Below, piece by piece: positions 1-8,015 of a DNA stretch of 50,674 nucleotides. Origin of the DNA: Candidatus Zambryskiibacteriota bacterium (lineage in GTDB: Bacteria > Patescibacteriota > Minisyncoccia > Phycocordibacterales > DATDWN01); assembly GCA_023267045.1 (NCBI GenBank), contig JAHFOB010000005.1, forward strand, positions 1-50,674, given 5' to 3'. Below the pieces are notes generated by a model. It had not been told where the DNA came from. It did not search any database and saw only the letters and a program-made list of their open reading frames with translations. The translations under genes and the position numbers were made by a program. The number at the start of each line of letters is the position of its first letter. The first letter of the stretch is position 1.

Positions 1-591
1 CTCAAATGGCGCTATCAACACCGGCACCATTGAAGCTCAAGGGAATGTAATAGTTGGAGCAAGTGCGCAGGGTGGGAATGGCACTATTTCATTTTTAGTG
101 GCAGGAGACCAAACAATCACCAGTAGTGGTGGCAGCACAGCTAAATTAAATATTAACAAGGCATCTGGCACAGTGAATGTCACAGGTGATTTGGGTATTA
201 CCGGTTTTACGTTAGCAAGTAGTGGGACAGGCGCCTTCACCTCTACCTCCGGCACACTGACAGTGAATGGCAATACTACATGGACCCATACAGCAGGCGG
301 AACCTTCAATCACAATAATGGCACGATTGTTTCCAGCAGCTTTAACGGATCTCTTACCTGGGATGTTGCAACCAACGAAACTTTAAATAACCTAACTATC
401 ACCACCAGTAGTGGTGGCGGCACGACTATTTCTTCCGGCGACACTCTGATCGTTCTAGGAACACTTACCCACTCAAATGGCGCTATCAACACCGGCACCA
501 TTGAAGCTCAAGGGAATGTAATAGTTGGAGCAAGTGCGCAGGGTGGGAATGGCACTATTTCATTTTTAGTGGCAGGAGACCAAACAATCAC
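1..591 (+). repeat. In-frame direct repeat (157-codon period): 1-120 identical to 472-591
   Basis: 'ctcaaatggcgctatcaacaccggcacc...gaccaaacaatcac' occurs at 1 and 472 with no mismatch seen; 471-nt offset. Confidence 0.95.
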
Positions 592-3500
592 ATCTACGAG
601 TGGTACTCTTCCTAATCTAAATATTAATAAACCATCAGGAACAGTAAGTGTTACGGGTGATTTAAGTATAAATGGTTTTACTTTGTCGAGTGGAACATTT
701 ACCTCAACTTCAGGAACTCTAAGTGTTGGGGGTAACTGGACACATACTGCCGGAGGAACATTTAATCATAATAATGGAACAGTTGTTGTATCAGATGGTG
801 GTTCTTCAAATTATCCCACGTATGATTTTGCTAGTTCTGAAACATTTTATAATTTTACCACTAACAGAAATTCTTACGGTGAGACATATATTGCCTCTGG
901 AGATACTCTGATTGTTTTAGGGACTTTCACTCTAAACTACGGATCTGTCTATACGGGGACCATTGAAGTCAGAGGAAATGTAGTAGTTGGTTCGACTGCA
1001 CGTTCTGGCGGCACAGCCGCAATTAACTTCACCGGCTCTAATGCTCAAACTCTCACCTTAACTTCCGGTGGAGTGATGCCCACAGGTCTCATCACCATAA
1101 ACAAAACAAATTCCACAGACACCGTCACACTCGCTTCGAACGTCACTCTTGGTGGAGCGCTGACAGTTACTAAAGGAGTTTTTGATCAGGGCGCAACGTA
1201 CAACTTAACAACCGGCGGAGCAGTTACTGTTTCTGCAAACGGAACATGGAGTAACACTGGAACGGGCGATGTAACACTTGCAGGAAATGTTTCAAACTCT
1301 GGAATAATTATTTTGGATGCAAACGGAAATGGTTGTGGCGGAAATGACGATATTGTTTTGACTTCAACAGCGTCAGCGCAGAGAACGTGGTCAGGTGCCG
1401 GAACATTTATTTTGGAAGACCTTGCCGTTTCGTGGATGGCGGGAACAGAAACAACATACAGTTCGACAAACAGTGGTAACAACAGCAACTGGACTTTTTC
1501 TGCTGGATGTTTGCTCACAGTTTCTGGCACTGTTTATTCTGATGAAGGTTCAACAGCGCTGACCACAACTCCAACAGTTCGTGTAAAAGTAAACGGCAGT
1601 GGAACATATTCTGGCACAGCAAATGTTTCTGGAGTTTACACTGTTCCGGGTGTCACTGTCGCTTCGGCCGGAGATGTTGTGACGACCTATCTCGACGGTG
1701 CCACAGAAAAATCCGTGACAGTCACTCGCGCAGTAGACGCGACGTCAAATATTTCCGGATTAAATTTATATAAAAATTATGTAATCGTTCGTCACGAAGA
1801 TTCTGGACCGACGACAAACACAAATCTCGATCAATATGATTCTGGAAATGACAGTGATATCCAGTTTACTGTGACCTCCGGAGCGTTAACAGTTGCAAGT
1901 GGCAACACACTGTATATTTGGACAGGAAAAACATTTACACCGGGAGGAGACGCTACAACTCCAGGATTAAAAATTTTAGGAACATACAACAACTCGTCAA
2001 GTAATCCGAGCCTTACAATAACAGGCAACCTAGCAATAAATTCTGGCGGAACATTTACAAAAGGAACTGCCACAACGACATTTTACGGTAAGACAACTCA
2101 AAGTTGGACAGACGGAAATGTGACTGCACAGGATTTGGGTCAAGTTCAAGTATCAGGTGGTTTCTCATACTCTCACTCTATAACTCTTGATCATACCAAA
2201 GCAGGAAGTTCAGACTCAACAAACTTTCCTGTATTGATCGATACAACAAATGCTTCAACAGCAGTCAAGAATAGCTTGAAATCAACAGGCAATGGCGGGA
2301 ATGTTCAAAGTGCCAATGGCTATGATATTTATTTTTATTCTGATTCAGCTCTAACCACTAGACTACCAGCCGAACGGGTTACCTATGACGCTACTACAGG
2401 TATCGGCGAATGGTGGGTTAATGTTCCCACAGTTTCTCATACTTCCGACACAGTAATTTATATTGCTTACGGAGATTCAGGTATAAGTTCTGACCCGAAC
2501 TCTGATGGGACGTATGGAACTACGTCTACGTGGGATAGTAATTTTAAATCAGTTTATCATTTACCAAATGGTTCTAGTTTAAGCGTTGCCGACTCCACAG
2601 GTAATGACAACGGCACAAATAATGGAGTAGCGGCAACAACTGGACAAATTGATGGTGGTGGATTGTGGGCGGAGAATGATAGTTTTTCTGGTTCGGTGAC
2701 AAGTAATTCTACAAATACAACTTTGGAAGCATGGGTATATAGAACTGGGGATGGCGGGGCTAGCGTAGGAAGAATATTGCAGGATAATTTTGGCGTAGCA
2801 CTTATTCTTAACAATGGCTCCGATTATATGTTTCGGCGCGCTTGGAGTGGTAGTAATGCTCAATGGGCTGTCGCCAGACCATCAATCAATGTTTGGCACC
2901 ATGTAGTCGTTACTTATAATAGTTCGTCTGCAACCAATGACCCAATAATATATATAGATGGCACTGCACAGAGCTTGACTGTGGATACCAACTCATCTGG
3001 TTCTGTAAATAGTTTTAGTGCAGGATATACTTTTGGGAACAATCTTTCAGGCGGAGGACGTGTTTGGTCAGGGAGTTTGGACGAGTTTAGAATTTCAGAT
3101 AGTATTCGAAGTGCCGACTGGATTCTTACAGAATACAACAATCAACTCATCCCAGATAAAAATGCTGATGCTGGTGGGTTTTATACGATGGGGAGTGAGA
3201 CGAGTGTAAATCCAACCACTCTCAATCTCGGCTCATCCGTCAAAGCCACTTCAGTTCAAATTGATTCATCACAAACTTTGTCGGCAAATGGTTCAAATAC
3301 ATTGTCGCTCACAGGAAACGGTTCGGCGGTTTTTGTAAAAAACGGAACATTCACGCCGTCGACCGGAACAGTGTCTTTTGATTCTTCTGCAACAACTGGT
3401 ACAACAGTTCCAGCGATTACGTATTATAATTTAACTTTGAACAAAGGAAATAATTATTCTTACTCTCGTTCTATCACTATTAACCACACAAAAGTTCCAA

Positions 3501-6439
3501 ACACAGACCAGACAAACTTTCCTGTGTTAGTTGATTTGACTGACAGTAATCTCCAAGCAAATGCTCTTTCAAATGGTAACGATATTTTGTTTACCTCATC
3601 TGATGGCACGACGAAAATCCCTTACGAAAGAGAAATATACACCACTTCAACAGGAAGATTGACCGCATGGGTCAAAGTACCGACAGTTGCCACAGCTTCA
3701 GATACTGTTATTTATATGTACTACGGTAATGCTGGTGCAAGTGACCAGCAAGATGCAGTGAATACTTGGGATTCTAACTACGTTCTGGTCATGCACGGAA
3801 GTCGAGACAGTTCTACTGTAGATGTTACGGATTCAACAGGAGTTAATAACGGCACAAATACTTCAACTACTGCAGGAGCTGGGCAAATTGGCGGAGCAAT
3901 CGTTTTATCTGGTAGCTCACAATATGTAACCGTGCCTGATTCAGCTAGTCTTCGTGTGACTGGGGCTTTAACTTTACAAGCATGGGTGAAACCTACAGAT
4001 AGAGCAAACTACAACGGGATTATATCGAAGACAGACGGCACAAACCCGACTTTCCCGAACACATGGGATATGTTTTTGTTCGCAGGTGGCGGGGCGTCTA
4101 CAGTACTTCGTGGTAATGGCAGTGGTGGTTCTGGCACAGATTACACCAGTAATGGTCAAGTAACTGGCCCGGCAACTGGTTTGTGGAGTGCTATTACAGC
4201 AACCGTGAGCGGTTCTGCTGGTGGCGGTGTCTCCGCAGACTTTATTATTTACGCAAATGGTTCGAGTATTAGTAATACCAGCCACTCCTATTCTCATACA
4301 GCAGGCACAGGTGGCACTGGAGCAGTAGGTATTGGAACACGTAACGACCACGTTACCATGTTCAAAGGTTCGATGGACGAAGTAAGAATTTCAAATATTG
4401 CTCGTGGTGCTGACTGGATTGCTACAGAATACAACAATCAATCAGCAACAAGCACATTTTACACAATAGGCAGTGAAACTGGGGCAAATAATACTTTCAC
4501 CGCTTCTTCTGGAACTATGACTGTTGGTGGAGCGCTTAATGTTACAAACGGAACTTTTGATTTGAATACAAACGATCCGACAACAGCTGTAACAGGAGCA
4601 GTAACAATCGGCGGAACTTTGCTTGCCTCAAACTCGGCAAACTTTTCTTTCGGTGGAAACTTCACAAACAACGGAACGTTTACACACAACTCTGGCACAG
4701 TTACTTTTTCTCCACCAACTCCGGCAACTGTAACTGTCAGCGGTTCGTCAGTCAGCAATTTCTATAATTTCAGCGCAACGACGCAGGGCAGTGGTTTGAA
4801 GTTTAAAGCTTCGCAAAATACAGGTTTTGCCGGAGCAGTAACTATGACAGGCGCCGATGGAAATCCGATTTACATATCATCCGACACGGCAGGAAATCAG
4901 TGGACACTAAATTTGTCCGGTACAGCAACACTAAGTTATGTCACTGTTCGTGACTCCGGTTGTGCTGGCGGAACTGGAAATGTCACACTGACCGCCACAA
5001 GTTTGAACGAAGGAAATAACGGAACGTGTTGGTTGTTTATTTCGTTCGGCAATTCTGGTAACGGTGCCTCTCTCGGCGGTGGTTCCGGTGGTGGCACTCC
5101 AGTTTCCGGCGGTGGTTCCGGTGGCGGAGGAGTGACAGAAAGTACAGACATAACATTTGATGCAACAGCGAATTCGTTCGGTTCTGGATCAACACGATCT
5201 ATAAATTTTACGACTGGTAGTGGATCAGACAGAATTCTCGTGGTTGGAATTGTTAGTAGAGATGGAACAGATTCTAATCGTCCGATAACATCGGTAACTT
5301 ACAATAATGTGGCATTAACACAAGTTCGTTCGGATAACAATGATTCTTATGATTTGACATCTGATCTTTGGTATCTTGTTAATCCGCCATCAGGCACATA
5401 TTCGCTTGTTGTAAACTGGACCGGCAGTGTCGGGTCATCTCTTATCTCGGCGGTTTCTTACACTGGAGTTGACCAATCCTCACCAATTGGTGCAAGCGCT
5501 GGTACGACAGGGAATTCGGGGACGACACTTGTAGACATTACAACCAATACGGCAAGATCAATGCTTGTTGATACAATCTATCATATTGCTTCAACACTCT
5601 CTCCTGCTAATAGTCAAACGGTACGTGCTAAGCTCAATGGGGGAGATTGTGTAGGAATGAGTGACAAATTGGCTATTGAATCCGGAGCAACAACTATGTC
5701 ATGGAACACTGGCAGTACTGGGGCGGACTATTGGGAGTCATCTGTGGTGGCACTGAATCCAGTCAATACCGACTCGGGCAGTTCTGGCAGTAGTCATCCA
5801 TACGGTATTACCTTTGATGCCGCAACAAATTCAGGGTTTGGTTCCGGAGCTTCACGCTCTATGAACTTCACGGTAGGGACTAACCAAAATCGTATTCTCA
5901 TAGTTGGCGCCGTTAGTAGAAATGGAACAAATTCTAATCGTCCGGTAACATCGGTGACTTATAATAATGTAGCATTGACCAAAATTCGAGCAGACAATAA
6001 TGATTCTACGAGTCTGACTTCAGAATTATGGTATCTGGTCAATCCAGCATCCGGAACTAATTCTATAGTCGTGAACTGGACTGGAAGTGTTGGCTCGTCC
6101 GTGATTATGGCGGTATCTTACAATAATGTAGATCAAACTTCACCGATCGACGCTCAAAATGGTGGCATAACTTCTTCTCTAAGCATTACAACTGTCAATG
6201 GTAATGATCTACTTGTTGATTCACTGTATGATTGGATCACCGGTATTGCCGCTGGTAGTGATCAGGTCACAAGAAATGTGATTAACGGTGGTGATAGTGT
6301 TGGTCAGAGCGATAAAGAGGCAATAAACCCTGGCACGGCGACGATGTATTGGGATGGTGCTCAGAATAGAATTTATTCAGTCATCGCTCTAAAGCAAACA
6401 GCAGCAAGTCAGGGCGGAGGGGGCGGAGCAACTCCATAA
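2..6439 (+). CDS. Giant secreted/surface protein (5'-truncated at window edge) with beta-rich tandem repeats, two DUF2341+LamG-like modules, Gly/Ser-rich linkers and two C-terminal paralogous repeats
   Basis: Frame is open from base 2; the listed start (98) is an internal GTG inside a repeat. Repeated 'F.VLIDTTN...IYIAYGD' (DUF2341-like) followed by LamG-like 'LEAWVYR..GS.DEFRISD' segments; GGGSGGG linkers. Confidence 0.85.
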   Translation, partial: SNGAINTGTIEAQGNVIVGASAQGGNGTISFLVAGDQTITSSGGSTAKLNINKASGTVNVTGDLGITGFTLASSGTGAFTSTSGTLTVNGNTTWTHTAGGTFNHNNGTIVSSSFNGSLTWDVATNETLNNLTITTSSGGGTTISSGDTLIVLGTLTHSNGAINTGTIEAQGNVIVGASAQGGNGTISFLVAGDQTITSTSGTLPNLNINKPSGTVSVTGDLSINGFTLSSGTFTSTSGTLSVGGNWTHTAGGTFNHNNGTVVVSDGGSSNYPTYDFASSETFYNFTTNRNSYGETYIASGDTLIVLGTFTLNYGSVYTGTIEVRGNVVVGSTARSGGTAAINFTGSNAQTLTLTSGGVMPTGLITINKTNSTDTVTLASNVTLGGALTVTKGVFDQGATYNLTTGGAVTVSANGTWSNTGTGDVTLAGNVSNSGIIILDANGNGCGGNDDIVLTSTASAQRTWSGAGTFILEDLAVSWMAGTETTYSSTNSGNNSNWTFSAGCLLTVSGTVYSDEGSTALTTTPTVRVKVNGSGTYSGTANVSGVYTVPGVTVASAGDVVTTYLDGATEKSVTVTRAVDATSNISGLNLYKNYVIVRHEDSGPTTNTNLDQYDSGNDSDIQFTVTSGALTVASGNTLYIWTGKTFTPGGDATTPGLKILGTYNNSSSNPSLTITGNLAINSGGTFTKGTATTTFYGKTTQSWTDGNVTAQDLGQVQVSGGFSYSHSITLDHTKAGSSDSTNFPVLIDTTNASTAVKNSLKSTGNGGNVQSANGYDIYFYSDSALTTRLPAERVTYDATTGIGEWWVNVPTVSHTSDTVIYIAYGDSGISSDPNSDGTYGTTSTWDSNFKSVYHLPNGSSLSVADSTGNDNGTNNGVAATTGQIDGGGLWAENDSFSGSVTSNSTNTTLEAWVYRTGDGGASVGRILQDNFGVALILNNGSDYMFRRAWSGSNAQWAVARPSINVWHHVVVTYNSSSATNDPIIYIDGTAQSLTVDTNSSGSVNSFSAGYTFGNNLSGGGRVWSGSLDEFRISDSIRSADWILTEYNNQLIPDKNADAGGFYTMGSETSVNPTTLNLGSSVKATSVQIDSSQTLSANGSNTLSLTGNGSAVFVKNGTFTPSTGTVSFDSSATTGTTVPAITYYNLTLNKGNNYSYSRSITINHTKVPNTDQTNFPVLVDLTDSNLQANALSNGNDILFTSSDGTTKIPYEREIYTTSTGRLTAWVKVPTVATASDTVIYMYYGNAGASDQQDAVNTWDSNYVLVMHGSRDSSTVDVTDSTGVNNGTNTSTTAGAGQIGGAIVLSGSSQYVTVPDSASLRVTGALTLQAWVKPTDRANYNGIISKTDGTNPTFPNTWDMFLFAGGGASTVLRGNGSGGSGTDYTSNGQVTGPATGLWSAITATVSGSAGGGVSADFIIYANGSSISNTSHSYSHTAGTGGTGAVGIGTRNDHVTMFKGSMDEVRISNIARGADWIATEYNNQSATSTFYTIGSETGANNTFTASSGTMTVGGALNVTNGTFDLNTNDPTTAVTGAVTIGGTLLASNSANFSFGGNFTNNGTFTHNSGTVTFSPPTPATVTVSGSSVSNFYNFSATTQGSGLKFKASQNTGFAGAVTMTGADGNPIYISSDTAGNQWTLNLSGTATLSYVTVRDSGCAGGTGNVTLTATSLNEGNNGTCWLFISFGNSGNGASLGGGSGGGTPVSGGGSGGGGVTESTDITFDATANSFGSGSTRSINFTTGSGSDRILVVGIVSRDGTDSNRPITSVTYNNVALTQVRSDNNDSYDLTSDLWYLVNPPSGTYSLVVNWTGSVGSSLISAVSYTGVDQSSPIGASAGTTGNSGTTLVDITTNTARSMLVDTIYHIASTLSPANSQTVRAKLNGGDCVGMSDKLAIESGATTMSWNTGSTGADYWESSVVALNPVNTDSGSSGSSHPYGITFDAATNSGFGSGASRSMNFTVGTNQNRILIVGAVSRNGTNSNRPVTSVTYNNVALTKIRADNNDSTSLTSELWYLVNPASGTNSIVVNWTGSVGSSVIMAVSYNNVDQTSPIDAQNGGITSSLSITTVNGNDLLVDSLYDWITGIAAGSDQVTRNVINGGDSVGQSDKEAINPGTATMYWDGAQNRIYSVIALKQTAASQGGGGGATP

Positions 6440-6466
6440 TAGTGCTGACTTGTGACAAAACCCACT

Positions 6467-6554
6467 ATGTCAAAGAGACACTTTGACATGATGTTTTCAT
6501 TGGGAAAGTTGATAATAATAGCTCATGTCAAAGTGTCTCTTTGACATGAGCTAT
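6467..6554. repeat. Inverted pair of REP-like palindromes flanking the RAYT gene (3' side)
   Basis: atgtcaaagagacactttgacat (6467-6489) and atgtcaaagtgtctctttgacat (6525-6547); the second extends to a 16-bp stem at 6518-6554. Confidence 0.95.
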
Positions 6555-7163
6555 GGATGACAAGGCTAGGGTTTCTTTTTCAAAATCTTTATCATTCCCA
6601 AACATTGGTTTTATCAGATCGAGGTTTGTTAGTAGAAATTTTCTATTAGACACAAAGTCATTGTAACTACTCCATTTATATTTTTCTGGGCTCCCCACTA
6701 ATTTATCTTTAACAGAGTTCATATGTATGTACGCTGAAGTCCACATTAGTTGAGAATCTGTTTCTATGTTCACAGCTTTGAAACAATCTTGAAAGATATG
6801 GCCAACCCGTTTGTATTTGTTGTTTATATACTTAGAATAACTAGCACAAACTTTAGAAATTAATTTTGAAATTGATATGTCGCCACGTTGTTCTATGAGC
6901 AGATGAAAATGATTTGGCATTAAACAAAAAGAATGAATCTTAAAAAGTTTCTTACCTTCGGTTTCTATTCTTATTCTAGAATAGGGGAGATTGATCATTT
7001 TTTCATTTTTGATTTCTTCCTGTTCGAACCCCATTGCTAGAGCTATTCTAAAAAGAAAAGCTTTGTAGTCTTGTTCCTCGAGAAATACTTTTTGTTTATT
7101 ATTTCCTCTATTGTATATATGAGCGACAGTTCCTTTTGCAAAATTTTTATAGTCTCTGTTCAT
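6528..7163 (-). CDS. REP-associated tyrosine transposase (IS200-like Y1_Tnp/RAYT family)
   Basis: HUH-type 'FCLMPNHFHLLIEQ', 'SYSKYINNKYKRVGHIFQDCFKAV', 'YIHMNSVK...KWSSYNDF'; flanked by REP-like hairpins. Confidence 0.92.
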   Translation of the reverse strand: MNRDYKNFAKGTVAHIYNRGNNKQKVFLEEQDYKAFLFRIALAMGFEQEEIKNEKMINLPYSRIRIETEGKKLFKIHSFCLMPNHFHLLIEQRGDISISKLISKVCASYSKYINNKYKRVGHIFQDCFKAVNIETDSQLMWTSAYIHMNSVKDKLVGSPEKYKWSSYNDFVSNRKFLLTNLDLIKPMFGNDKDFEKETLALSSIAHVKETL

Positions 7164-7176
7164 ACTTCTATACTAC

Positions 7177-7263
7177 ATGTCAAAGAGACACTTTGACAAC
7201 CTTGACTAACTTTCAAAATGTTGGCTGTAAACATATGTCAAAGTGTCTCTTTGACATATGTTT
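7177..7263. repeat. Inverted pair of REP-like palindromes flanking the RAYT gene (5' side)
   Basis: atgtcaaagagacactttgaca (7177-7198) and atgtcaaagtgtctctttgacat (7235-7257); the second lies in a 15-bp stem at 7229-7263. Confidence 0.95.
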
Positions 7264-7386
7264 TTTAATCTGTATTTTATAAGGTGAAGGTCATCAACTT
7301 TATGAGATCGTGATACAATTTATTGGATGAGTAAAATTTCAAGTTTTGAAAATAAAATATCGAGGCGAAACCTTGGTGTTGTAGGT

Positions 7387-7415
7387 TTGCAAATTGTTAG
7401 TTTGTGTTGTATTGT
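7387..7415 (+). promoter_or_regulatory. Probable sigma70-type promoter of rnpB
   Basis: TTGCAA - 17 nt - TATTGT just upstream of the RNase P RNA. Confidence 0.6.
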
Positions 7416-7422
7416 GTAGAAG

Positions 7423-7907
7423 TTATGCTGGATAGTTGCTGGGAGAGACTCTCGAGTCTTTTCTGGAGGAAAGTCCGAACATCAGGCTCGAGGTAACTTG
7501 AGCAAGGGTAGCGGGTAACGCCCGTCGACAGTAATGTTAGAGGTGCGAGCAGTGACGCTTGAGGCGAAAGCTAAAAGTGCCCAGTAAGAATAGAATTCGC
7601 AAGAGATCAATTTTTACGGGGTAAATTCAATAGAAATATTGGAGTGAAACGGCAAAATCCTTACTTTGATGCAAGGCCGTGCTTATGCATCTCACAGAGG
7701 TGAGATGCAGTTATCAAGTTTGAAAGTTTAAAGTTAAAAGTAGATGCGCTAAAAATAAAATTGCGCATTCACTTGATAACTTGATAACTTTTTACTTTTA
7801 ACTGCACTGAACTTCCGTGAGGTGCATAGGAGTGCCGCTTGACCCCGAGAGTAATTTCGGGGCTAGATAAATAACTATCTACAACAGAATTCGGCTTATA
7901 GGCATAA
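7423..7907 (+). ncRNA. rnpB: RNase P RNA
   Basis: Conserved 'GGAGGAAAGTCCGAACATC', 'AGGGTAGCGGGTAACGCCCG', 'GATGCAAGGCCGTG', 'ACTGAACTTCCGTGAGGTGCATAGG', 'ACAACAGAATTCGGCTTATAGGCA'. Confidence 0.93.
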
Positions 7908-7913
7908 TAAAAT

Positions 7914-7950
7914 GAAAATCGTCACCGTAAAAGGTGGCGATTTTCTTTTG
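7914..7950 (+). terminator. Rho-independent terminator after rnpB
   Basis: gaaaatcgtcacc-gtaaa-aggtggcgattttcttttg hairpin followed by T tract. Confidence 0.75.
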
Positions 7951-8015
7951 TGTTGATAGTAACTTCAGATTTCTATATAATGTAAAAACAAATTAACTAA
8001 ACAACTAATAAAAAT

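Noticed and set aside
310-5151. Many minus-strand ORFs opposite the giant surface protein
   Set aside because: Low-complexity Pro/Val-rich mirror translations of the repetitive Ser/Thr/Gly gene; no family features.
6467-7263. CRISPR array from repeated 23-mers
   Set aside because: Only four copies in two inverted pairs around a RAYT gene with no regular spacers; REP/BIME organisation fits better.
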